A stretch of DNA of 64,000 nucleotides, from contig NZ_BDAY01000025.1 of NCBI RefSeq assembly GCF_001612685.1, forward strand, positions 62,001-126,000. Reading direction: 5' to 3'. Below the pieces are notes generated by a model, which saw only the letters and a list, made by a program, of their open reading frames with translations, did not search any database and was not told the origin of the DNA. The first letter of the stretch is position 1, and the number at the start of each line of letters is the position of its first letter. The translations under genes and the position numbers were made by a program. The stretch comes from Nocardia altamirensis NBRC 108246. GTDB taxonomy: Bacteria > Actinomycetota > Actinomycetes > Mycobacteriales > Mycobacteriaceae. Shown one piece after another: positions 16,289 through 23,168 of this stretch.

Positions 16289-16876
16289 TCAGCTATCCAC
16301 GGCGCTCGCAAGGGTTTTCACGCGTTTACCGGTTTGCCATTCGGCGGCGAGGATCGCCCAGACCTGTTTGTCGTAGCGCGTGCCGTCGTAGGGCCATGCC
16401 GCGCGCCGCACTCCTTCGAGGGTCATGCCCAAGCGTTCGGCGACCGCGGAGCTGCGGTTGTTGTCTGCGCGGCAATGCCATTCGGCCCTGTGCATTCCCC
16501 GAGTGCCGAAGGCCCAGTCCAACAGGGTGCGGCAAGACGCGGTGATCAGACCCTGGCCTTCGGCGGCCGGCTCCAGCCAGCAGCCGATTTCGCAGACTCC
16601 GGTGGCGGGGGTGAAGTCGACGAACATCACGCCGCCCACCAGGAGGTCGTGGAGCCAAATGCCGTACAGGCGTTGACCGTCCGCGGCTTGGCGTTCGCCG
16701 TACCACCGCAGCGTGGCTCGGGCGCCGTCGAGGTCGTCGGTGACGAAGGCGGGTCCGACGAACGGGCGGATGTGCTCGCGCGCCCGGTCCAGATGCGCGG
16801 CGAACTCCTCGGCGTGCCAGGTCTCCAGCGGGCGGAGCTGCGCGGAATCCCTTAGCGGGAGGGAGAACACGATCAC
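16289..16876 (-). CDS. GNAT acetyltransferase (RimJ/RimL type)
   Basis: Protein of 195 residues with the RimJ/RimL arrangement: an early LRPLETWHAEEFAAHL segment, a central EIGCWLEPAAEGQGLITASC that carries the acetyl-CoA pyrophosphate loop, and ADNNRSSAVAERLGMTLEG near the end. Relatives acetylate ribosomal protein N-termini, antibiotics or small amines; the substrate is not evident. Start is GTG 16876 with GAGAGG upstream. It is divergent from a TetR gene across 43 bases that contain an inverted repeat, so it is probably that regulator's target. Confidence 0.88.
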   Translation of the reverse strand: MIVFSLPLRDSAQLRPLETWHAEEFAAHLDRAREHIRPFVGPAFVTDDLDGARATLRWYGERQAADGQRLYGIWLHDLLVGGVMFVDFTPATGVCEIGCWLEPAAEGQGLITASCRTLLDWAFGTRGMHRAEWHCRADNNRSSAVAERLGMTLEGVRRAAWPYDGTRYDKQVWAILAAEWQTGKRVKTLASAVDS

Positions 16877-16887
16877 CTCTCATTCAC

Positions 16888-16901
16888 ATAACGCTTGTTA
16901 T
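16888..16901. promoter_or_regulatory. Putative TetR operator
   Basis: Short dyad ATAACGCTTGTTAT (five-base arms ATAAC/GTTAT, spacer GCTT) centred in the 43-base gap between the divergent GNAT and TetR genes. Position and symmetry suit control of both by the TetR protein; binding is inferred. Confidence 0.55.
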
Positions 16902-16919
16902 TTCTATTACCCTAGCAGC

Positions 16920-17516
16920 ATGCCGCGCCCCAAGGGAGATCACGAAGCTCGCCGTCGCGACGTCTCCGAGGCGGTCTGGAAAGTGTTGACCACACGGGGA
17001 TTCGGCGGTTTGACGCTGCGCGCCATCGCCGCCGAGCTCGGCGCGACGACCGGGTTGCTCACCCACTATTTCCCCAGCAAACGTGACTTGGTCGCGTACG
17101 CGCTCGCCCTGCTCACCGAACGGACCATCGCTCGTCCGCGCCGCGAAACCGGTCCAGGCATGGCCGCGGTGCGCAACGTCCTGCTGCACCGGCTCCCGCT
17201 GACCGACGAGGCGAGGGACATCAACAGGATCTGGGTCTCCTCCTGGGACACCGCCCTGGCCGATCCAGCCATCAGCGCCGATTACGAGACCAAGTACGCG
17301 CAGACCCGCGAGAACATGCGTGAGCTGATCGTCGCCGCACAAGAGCTCGGCGAGTTCCCTGACCGCGATCCGGCGCGCGTCGCCGCAGGCGCCATCGCCT
17401 TCACGACCGGCCTGATCGTGCAGGCCCTGTTCTCCCCCACCGCGTTTCCGCCCCACCGCCTGGTCGAACTTCTCGACGACTACCTCGACGCATTGAACGC
17501 CCCACTGGACCGGTAG
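16920..17516 (+). CDS. TetR-family transcriptional regulator
   Basis: Protein of 198 residues. The DNA-binding domain spans about 8-55 and has the helix-turn-helix LRAIAAELGATTGLLTHYF followed by PSKRDLV. The C-terminal domain resembles the BetI/TetR_C_6 style (RIWVSSWDTALADP). ATG 16920 is the first start after the shared promoter; a longer upstream open frame in this phase lies inside the divergent gene and is not used. It probably represses the divergent GNAT gene and itself. Ligand unknown. Confidence 0.9.
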   Translation: MPRPKGDHEARRRDVSEAVWKVLTTRGFGGLTLRAIAAELGATTGLLTHYFPSKRDLVAYALALLTERTIARPRRETGPGMAAVRNVLLHRLPLTDEARDINRIWVSSWDTALADPAISADYETKYAQTRENMRELIVAAQELGEFPDRDPARVAAGAIAFTTGLIVQALFSPTAFPPHRLVELLDDYLDALNAPLDR

Positions 17517-17601
17517 GTGGACTGGTCGACACACGCTGCGGCACTGACATTTAGGCTCAGTTCGGCCGTGGTGCGCTGCTGTGGTCGTTGGAGGAGGAAG
17601 A

Positions 17602-18258
17602 GTGCGGATGATGGGCAAGGGTCGCCCGCTACGCGCGGTGCTCGGCGTACTACTCGGGGTCGTCGCACTGATGCTTGTGCTGACGGCATGCACCAAGGAG
17701 TCCGGTCCCACCGCGGCGGCGACACGCACGCCGATCCCGAGTGCGGTGCCGACCACCGTCAGCCCGACGAGTTCGAAAGCACCGCAAAGCAATCCAGGAA
17801 CTCCCCAAGCCGCGGAGGTCGGCAGGCCGAAACCGATCGAGCCTGCCCAGCCCGCCGCTCAGCCGCCGCCGGCACCCGGCGGTACCGACAACTGCGGTGA
17901 CCAGTGCGGCATAACTCCAGGCGGCACCGACAACTGCGGCCCCGGACAATGCGGCATCCCACCCGGCGGTACCGACAACTGCGGCCCCGGCCAGTGCGGC
18001 GAAGGACCTACGGACCAGTGCGGCCCGGTGTCCCGCGGAAAGCCCGGTCCCACAGACGGTTACGTGAAATGCACCGATAAGATCAACTATGCGGGCGACC
18101 CACGGTCGAACGCGGAGATCAACACCATCGGCGAGCAGACCGGCAGCTGCCCCGAGCCGATCCGGCCCACCGTCACGGTGACGCCGACCCCGACGTCCAC
18201 GGTGACCACGTCGCCGAGTCCGGCGCCGACCACCGTCACCACCTCACCGGCGAAGTAA
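17602..18258 (+). CDS. Repeat-containing lipoprotein, unknown function
   Basis: Secreted lipoprotein of 218 residues from GTG 17602, which follows a GGAGGAGGAAG ribosome site; ATG 17608 and 17611 are alternatives. A basic N-terminus and hydrophobic segment end in the lipobox LTAC. The mature chain is Pro/Thr-rich at both ends, with three Cys-Gly-rich repeats of the form GGTDNCGPGQCG in the middle, then a short CTDKINYAGDP segment. The paired cysteines in each repeat could form small disulfide loops or bind metal (inference). No family recognised. Confidence 0.72.
   Translation: MRMMGKGRPLRAVLGVLLGVVALMLVLTACTKESGPTAAATRTPIPSAVPTTVSPTSSKAPQSNPGTPQAAEVGRPKPIEPAQPAAQPPPAPGGTDNCGDQCGITPGGTDNCGPGQCGIPPGGTDNCGPGQCGEGPTDQCGPVSRGKPGPTDGYVKCTDKINYAGDPRSNAEINTIGEQTGSCPEPIRPTVTVTPTPTSTVTTSPSPAPTTVTTSPAK
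17878..18009 (+). repeat. Three tandem Cys-Gly repeats within the lipoprotein gene
   Basis: In-frame units begin at 17878, 17920 and 17965 (14 and 15 codons apart) and encode GGTDNCGDQCGITP, GGTDNCGPGQCGIPP and GGTDNCGPGQCGEGP. Unit number could vary between strains. Confidence 0.85.
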
Positions 18259-18368
18259 CGTCGATCGACACCTCAGCTGGTTCACCGCAGTGAGCCGGCC
18301 CCTCGGCAACGATCGAGGATTCGACCTACCCTCCCACTCGATCCGACCCAAACAAGCTGCGCCACAAC

Positions 18369-18431
18369 GCGAGTTAGAAGGCCTAACTCGCGCTATTGAC
18401 ACTCACATCCCCTAGTTATAGGTTCTAACTA
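18369..18431 (+). promoter_or_regulatory. Promoter with two inverted repeats upstream of the SRPBCC lipoprotein gene
   Basis: GCGAGTTAG (18369-18377) and CTAACTCGC (18383-18391) form a perfect nine-base dyad. TAGTTA (18413-18418) and TAACTA (18426-18431) form a second, weaker one. Between and across them are TTGACA (18396-18401) and, 17 bases later, TAGGTT (18419-18424), a plausible sigma-A promoter. The dyads bracket and overlap it, which fits repression by a dimeric regulator. No cognate regulator gene is adjacent. Confidence 0.6.
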
Positions 18432-18483
18432 AGTCGAGAGACGCTAACTCGAATCGAAACCTACTCCGATGAGGAGAGCAGCC

Positions 18484-19140
18484 ATGCCGAACTCGCCACT
18501 CCGCCACCGCACCACCCAGGTCCTGATCACGCTGGCCGCCACGGCCGCGCTGACCACCGTCACCGCATGCGGCAGCGACACCAGTGCGACCGAGCCGAGT
18601 CACCCAATGCCCGCCGCGCAAACATCCCCGGCCGGACTCACCTGCGGAGGGCAAGGCATCGACGCCAAGGCCCCCATCCACTACCGCACCGAAACGGTGA
18701 TCAACGCACCCCTGGACACCATCTGGAACCTGCAGACCGACGTGGAACGCTGGCCGTCCTGGCAGCAGCCCGTTCTCACCAACAAACGCCTGGATTCCGG
18801 TCCGCTGCAAGCAGGTTCACCCTTCCAGTGGACCACCCCCGCCCCCGCAACGGCCACCACCCCCGCCACCACCCTGACGATCACCTCCACCGTCCAACAG
18901 CTGGCGCACAACTCGTGCATCCGTTGGAGCGGGCCAGCGGTCGGCGACGGCCTGCACATCGAAGGCGGCATCCACGTCTGGACCTTCACCAAGGTCGACG
19001 GCGGCGTCCTGGTGCGCACCGAAGAGAACTGGAACGGCACCCAGGTCGAAGCCGACGTCCCCACCTCAACCGCCTTCCTCGGCGCAGGCCTCGAAGCCTG
19101 GCTGAAGGACCTGAAGGCCACCGCCGAAGCCAAGCGTTGA
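18484..19140 (+). CDS. SRPBCC-domain lipoprotein
   Basis: Protein of 218 residues. The signal peptide ends in the lipobox VTAC (Cys at about residue 29), then comes a Ser/Thr/Pro linker, then an SRPBCC/polyketide-cyclase-like domain (about 64-215). That domain has the family's opening ETVINAPLDTIWNLQTDVERWPSW and a later HVWTFTKVDGGVLVRTEE. Such helix-grip proteins bind hydrophobic ligands; an exported, lipid-anchored version is unusual. ATG 18484 is chosen because GAGGAG at 18472-18477 precedes it. An inducible promoter with dyads lies upstream. Confidence 0.82.
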   Translation: MPNSPLRHRTTQVLITLAATAALTTVTACGSDTSATEPSHPMPAAQTSPAGLTCGGQGIDAKAPIHYRTETVINAPLDTIWNLQTDVERWPSWQQPVLTNKRLDSGPLQAGSPFQWTTPAPATATTPATTLTITSTVQQLAHNSCIRWSGPAVGDGLHIEGGIHVWTFTKVDGGVLVRTEENWNGTQVEADVPTSTAFLGAGLEAWLKDLKATAEAKR

Positions 19141-19197
19141 AGCCGATCCCCCAGCCCACCAACAGCATTGGCGCCGACTCCCGTGGTGCGCGTCGTT

Positions 19198-19243
19198 GAA
19201 CGCGTGCCGCCGCAATCCCGGAACGCGTGCCGCGGCAATCCCG
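19198..19243. repeat. 23-base tandem duplication
   Basis: Two adjacent 23-base copies (19198-19220 and 19221-19243) begin GAACGCGTGCCGC and differ at one base. They lie in the gap between the convergent SRPBCC lipoprotein and response-regulator genes. No clear hairpin terminator is formed. Confidence 0.8.
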
Positions 19244-19256
19244 CTGCGGGGCATCC

Positions 19257-19922
19257 CTAGGAGCGACCGGGGACCACCAAGCCGGTTTCGTAGGCGACCA
19301 CCACTGCTTGGGCGCGACTGGTGAGGTCGAGTTTGTGCATCACGCGGTAGAGGTGGGTCTTGACGGTGCCGTTGCTCAGGCAGAGGTGGGCGGCGATTTC
19401 GGTGTTGGAGATGCCGGTGCCGACCAGGCGGAGTACTTCGACTTCGCGGGCGGTGAGGGTGCTGAGGTCGGGGTGCGGCTTCTCGCGCGCGACGGTCCGG
19501 TCGGCGTATTCCTCGATGAGGCGGCGGGTGATGGTGGGTGCGATGAGCATGTCGCCGGTGGCGACGGCGTGGATGGCGGCCAAGACCTGTTCGGGCGAGG
19601 CGTCTTTCAGGAGAAAGCCGGAGGCACCGAGGCGGAGTGCGGTGTAGACGTACTCGTCGAGGTCGTAGGTGGTCAGGATGAGCACCCGCGGCGGGTGCGG
19701 CGCGTGGGTGGCGAGGATGCGCTCGGTGGCGGTGATGCCGTCCATGCCTGGCATGCGAATGTCCATCAGGACCACGTCCGGCCGTTGGCGCGCAACAAGT
19801 GCGACCGCTTCGTCGCCGGTGCCCGCCTCGCCCGCCACGTCGAGCTGCGGGCTGCTGCGGATCAGCGCGGCGAGGCCGCCGCGGACGAGGGGTTGATCGT
19901 CAACTACCAGGACGCTGATCAT
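19257..19922 (-). CDS. NarL/LuxR-family response regulator
   Basis: Two-component response regulator of 221 residues. The receiver domain (1-120) has the acidic pocket VVDDQ, phosphoacceptor Asp54 in VVLMDIRMPGMDG, and Lys in FLLKDASPEQ. The LuxR-type HTH (about 150-215) contains LTAREVEVLRLVGTGISNTE. I start it at ATG 19922 (MISVLVVDD); upstream in-frame ATG 19934 is possible. The 5' end overlaps the sensor-kinase gene by 23 bases, so they are one operon. Target genes unknown. Confidence 0.92.
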   Translation of the reverse strand: MISVLVVDDQPLVRGGLAALIRSSPQLDVAGEAGTGDEAVALVARQRPDVVLMDIRMPGMDGITATERILATHAPHPPRVLILTTYDLDEYVYTALRLGASGFLLKDASPEQVLAAIHAVATGDMLIAPTITRRLIEEYADRTVAREKPHPDLSTLTAREVEVLRLVGTGISNTEIAAHLCLSNGTVKTHLYRVMHKLDLTSRAQAVVVAYETGLVVPGRS

Positions 19923-21198
19923 CGAGCCGTCCATCGCCGACTGGTCGAGGCTGCCGATCCGCGGGCGGTTCATCAGCAGTCGACATCGGCAATGTCAGCA
20001 TGACCCGAAATCCCTTCTGCGGCAAGGCACCTGCGGTCAGCGTACCCCCGTACAGTTTGGCCCGCTCACGCATCCCGATCAACCCTTGTCCGCCGGCCGC
20101 CGAACCGGCGCCAGGTGCGGCACCCGACCCGTTGTCGACCACCTCGACGACCACGTCGTCGACCCGGTAGGCGATGGTCACCCTAACATGGGCGCTACCA
20201 GCATGTTTGAGCACGTTGGTGAGCGATTCCTGGACGATTCGATAGATGCACAGCTCGGGACCGGGCGCCAACCGGCGGACGGTGCCGGTGACGTTCTTGG
20301 TGACCGGCACCCCCGCCGCGGTGACGTTGTCCACCAGCTCGTCGAGCCGATCGACACCCAGATCCGGCTCCACGAGCGGCACAGCCTGCGGGCGGTCGGG
20401 ATCAACGCGGAGCAGGGTCAGCAGCCGCCGCATGTCTTCGAGCGCCTTACCACTGGCATCGCTGATGGCCTGCACCGCCGAGTATGCGGTGGTCGGATCG
20501 GTATGGAAGACATAGCGAGCCAGGCCTGCCTGAATCGAGATCGCCGACATGTGATGGGCGACAACATCATGCAACTCGCGCGCCAACCGGACCCGCTCCT
20601 CGACGACCGCGCGCCGCGCTCGCGCGATCCGGTCCCGATCGAGCTGCTCGGTCAGCTCGGCCAGTCTTTCGTTGCGCGCCACCAACAACCGCCGGACGTT
20701 GCCGAGCATCCATGCCGTGAGACTGAACTGCGGCGCCAACACCAGGATCATCCACAGTGCCATCTCGCCGGTCACCTGCGCGGCGAAGATCTGCGCGAGC
20801 GTGTGTGTCACCGCGGCAGGCACCGACCGGCTCGGCGGACAGCGGGCGGCAACCGTATACAACGCAAGGAGCACGCCTGCGCCGTTCAACGCTTCCCAAT
20901 ATCCGGCCGCGGCAAAGGCGGCCATCCCGGTGCAGCACACCACGAAAACCGGGATGGGCGCGCGGTTCCGGAATATCACCGGCAGATTGGACAGCACGAT
21001 CAACGCGGCGCCGAAGAGGTCGAGCTGCTTGACCCCCGAGGCGTAGTTGCTGTGCGCGGCGAGCAACGCGGCACCGGTGATGACGAACGGCCCGCCGATG
21101 TCCCGGATATGCGGTAGCGCCACACTCCAGCGCTGCGCCAACCCGACCACCGTCCCCACTCGCCCACCATATTCCGGCACGCACGAGCAGTCATCCAC
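19900..21198 (-). CDS. Sensor histidine kinase (HisKA_3 type)
   Basis: Membrane sensor kinase of 432 residues. The N-terminal third (about 35-170) holds several hydrophobic helices with little extracytoplasmic loop, so the signal may be sensed in the membrane. A coiled-coil linker (170-195) leads to the HisKA_3 dimer domain with phosphoacceptor His210 in LARELHDVVAHHMSAIS. The ATPase domain has N-box VQESLTNVLKHAG and G-box DNGSG, then GQGLIGMRERAKLYGG. GTG 21198 is the start; the gene overlaps and precedes its partner response regulator. Confidence 0.92.
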   Translation of the reverse strand: MDDCSCVPEYGGRVGTVVGLAQRWSVALPHIRDIGGPFVITGAALLAAHSNYASGVKQLDLFGAALIVLSNLPVIFRNRAPIPVFVVCCTGMAAFAAAGYWEALNGAGVLLALYTVAARCPPSRSVPAAVTHTLAQIFAAQVTGEMALWMILVLAPQFSLTAWMLGNVRRLLVARNERLAELTEQLDRDRIARARRAVVEERVRLARELHDVVAHHMSAISIQAGLARYVFHTDPTTAYSAVQAISDASGKALEDMRRLLTLLRVDPDRPQAVPLVEPDLGVDRLDELVDNVTAAGVPVTKNVTGTVRRLAPGPELCIYRIVQESLTNVLKHAGSAHVRVTIAYRVDDVVVEVVDNGSGAAPGAGSAAGGQGLIGMRERAKLYGGTLTAGALPQKGFRVMLTLPMSTADEPPADRQPRPVGDGRLDDQRPGS

Positions 21199-21413
21199 TC
21201 GCGGTACACCTTTGCCTACTACCAGGGTTGACCCCGAGTACCGGCACCGCCGTACAGGTCGCCAGGAAAGACAACTCTCACCCGATGTACCGAATCAGCC
21301 TTCCTCGTAATTTCAGAGGGGTACGGCGGTGCCGAACACCCTGGCAACCGCCGAGAGCTGCCCACGAGGACGACTCGATGCCGGGCGAGTCAAGCACCGA
21401 ATGAGAGGCCGCA

Positions 21414-21653
21414 GTGCACACACAGCTGTACCCACTGGACACGCTCACCGAACGCCAGCGCCAGGTCGCCGAGCTGGTCGCGACCGGACTGACGAACCGC
21501 ATGGTCGCCAAGCAGCTCGAGCTCTCGGAATGGACGGTGGTCAACCATCTCCGTCAGGTGATGGTGAAACTCGACTGCCCGTCCCGCCTGCACGTCGCCC
21601 TGATCATGATGCGGGACAAGAACTCCGCCGTCGACGAAGCGGCCACCTCATGA
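21414..21653 (+). CDS. Single-domain LuxR-type HTH protein
   Basis: Protein of 79 residues that is little more than a LuxR/NarL DNA-binding domain: LTERQRQVAELVATGLTNRMVAKQLELS and the recognition segment EWTVVNHLRQVMVKLD. It has no receiver or ligand domain. GTG 21414 follows GAGAGG at 21404-21409. Stand-alone LuxR domains of this kind can act as growth-phase or pathway regulators (family knowledge). It is convergent with the proteasome beta-subunit gene, six bases apart, and may be part of the regulation of the adjacent biosynthetic locus (inference). Confidence 0.8.
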   Translation: MHTQLYPLDTLTERQRQVAELVATGLTNRMVAKQLELSEWTVVNHLRQVMVKLDCPSRLHVALIMMRDKNSAVDEAATS

Positions 21654-21660
21654 CCCGTGC

Positions 21661-22467
21661 TCAGTGCCCGGCACGGTCGGCGAGCAGGGCACGGGTGATC
21701 TCGACGAAACGATCCTCGGAAACCTGCTGCGCGCCTTCGGCGTTGATGAGGATGCCGGTCGGGTAGATGCCGCGCAGCACGTCGGGGCCGCCGGTCGCGG
21801 TGTCGTCGTCGGCGGCGTCGAACAGTGCCTCGACGGCGATGCGCAGCGCCGTGTCCTCGTCGATGCCGCGGGTGTGGGTCTTCTTCAGCGATGATTTCGC
21901 GAAGAGGGAGCCGGAGCCGACGGCGGCGTAGCCGAATCGTTCCTCGCTGCGACCGCCGACAACATCATAGGAGAGAATCCGGCCCGCTTTGTCCGGATCG
22001 ATGGCGTCGACGTCGTAGCCGACCAGCAGTGGGACGACCGCCATGTCCTGCATGGCGGCGGGGAGATTGTCGCGCACCATCTTCGACAGCTTGTTGGCCT
22101 TGCCCTCGAAGGTCAGCGTCACGCCCTCGATCTTCTCGTAATGCTCGAGTTCGACCGCGAACAGGTTGAGCAGCTCGACCGCCATGCCCACCGTGCCCGC
22201 GAAACCGGCCGCCGAATAGGAGTCGGTGATGAAGACCTTCTCCATGTCGCGGCTGGCGACCAGATGGCCCATGGTGCCGCGGCGGTCGCCGACGAGCAGG
22301 ACGCCGCCGCGATACGTGAGGGCGACAATCGTGGTCCCGTGCGGCGCGATGTCCCCGTGCGCGGTCCCGACACCGAAATCGGTCGGCGGCAACAGTTCGG
22401 GCGCGTGCCTGCGCAGGTATTCGGAGAAGGAGGACGACGAGTATCCCTCATCGAATTCATCCACCAT
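21661..22467 (-). CDS. Stand-alone 20S proteasome beta subunit, candidate inhibitor-resistance gene
   Basis: PrcB-family threonine protease subunit of 268 residues from ATG 22467. A 44-residue propeptide ends in APHG, exposing the catalytic Thr1 of TTIVALTYRGG. Catalytic Asp17 and Lys33 (counted from Thr1) and the DAADDDTATGGPDVLRGIYP block are intact, so it should be active. At the S1 pocket, positions 45 and 49 are Phe and Val (GFAGTVGMAVEL); M. tuberculosis PrcB has Ile45 and Ala49 there. SalI, the resistance subunit of the salinosporamide cluster, carries A49V (established knowledge). The usual prcA, pup, dop and pafA neighbours are absent. The gene lies only 0.7 kb from the NRPS, which suggests self-resistance (inference). 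Confidence 0.9.
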   Translation of the reverse strand: MVDEFDEGYSSSSFSEYLRRHAPELLPPTDFGVGTAHGDIAPHGTTIVALTYRGGVLLVGDRRGTMGHLVASRDMEKVFITDSYSAAGFAGTVGMAVELLNLFAVELEHYEKIEGVTLTFEGKANKLSKMVRDNLPAAMQDMAVVPLLVGYDVDAIDPDKAGRILSYDVVGGRSEERFGYAAVGSGSLFAKSSLKKTHTRGIDEDTALRIAVEALFDAADDDTATGGPDVLRGIYPTGILINAEGAQQVSEDRFVEITRALLADRAGH

Positions 22468-22607
22468 CGCAGCCCTACTTCCACGCCCATGATCACCAAA
22501 CTGGTAGTCGACAGTACCCGTTCGATCAGGGTGTCGCCGCCCGCCACCGGCATGGGTGGCGCGAATATCCAAGACGACCGGCCCACCGGTGGCGAAGAAT
22601 TTGCCGC

Positions 22608-23168
22608 ATGGCTGAAACGACTATCTCTCCCGCCGACCGCTACCGTGCGCTGTCGGCGACCTTCACCGGCAAGGTCAGCGCGGTGCCCGCGGGCCGCTGG
22701 GACGCCGACTCGCCCTGTGCCGGGTGGACCGCGCGCGATGTGGTGCGCCATGTCATCGACACCGAACGCAAGATGGTCGAGGTGGTCGGGCTCGAATTGG
22801 ATCCGGGGCCGTCGGTCGACGACGATCCGGCCGCGGCATGGGCGGCAGTCCGCAGCTCCATGCAGCGCATTCTGGACGACCACGCCCTGGCCACTCGCGA
22901 GTACGACGGACATTTCGGTCGCACGACGCTGGCCGCGACTATCGACCGCTTCTACTGCTTCGATCTCGTCGTGCACGGCTGGGATCTGGCCGCCGCGACG
23001 GGAACCGACACCCATATTCCGGCGGACGAGCTCACGTGGGCGGTGCAAGTCGCTCATTCGCTGGGCGACTCGCTCCGCATGCCCGGCGTCTGCGGGCCGG
23101 AACTCGACGCACCGGAGGGCGCCGACGAGCAGACCAGGATGCTGGCCTATCTCGGTCGAGCGAACTGA
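22608..23168 (+). CDS. TIGR03086/DinB-like mycothiol-type maleylpyruvate isomerase N-domain protein
   Basis: Protein of 186 residues of the DinB/MDMPI four-helix-bundle fold, TIGR03086 subgroup. Motifs are SPCAGWTARDVVRHVIDTER near the N-terminus and a metal-binding-like DLVVHGWDLAAATG at about residue 120, which supplies a conserved His. Some relatives are mycothiol-dependent enzymes (family knowledge). It is divergent from the proteasome beta-subunit gene. Its stop codon abuts the last base of the convergent NRPS gene (zero gap). A role in the NRPS pathway cannot be deduced. Confidence 0.85.
   Translation: MAETTISPADRYRALSATFTGKVSAVPAGRWDADSPCAGWTARDVVRHVIDTERKMVEVVGLELDPGPSVDDDPAAAWAAVRSSMQRILDDHALATREYDGHFGRTTLAATIDRFYCFDLVVHGWDLAAATGTDTHIPADELTWAVQVAHSLGDSLRMPGVCGPELDAPEGADEQTRMLAYLGRAN

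Noticed and set aside
21661..22467. Beta subunit as part of the normal proteasome operon
   Set aside because: The expected prcA downstream and pup/dop upstream are absent; the flanking genes are a LuxR domain and a DinB-like gene.
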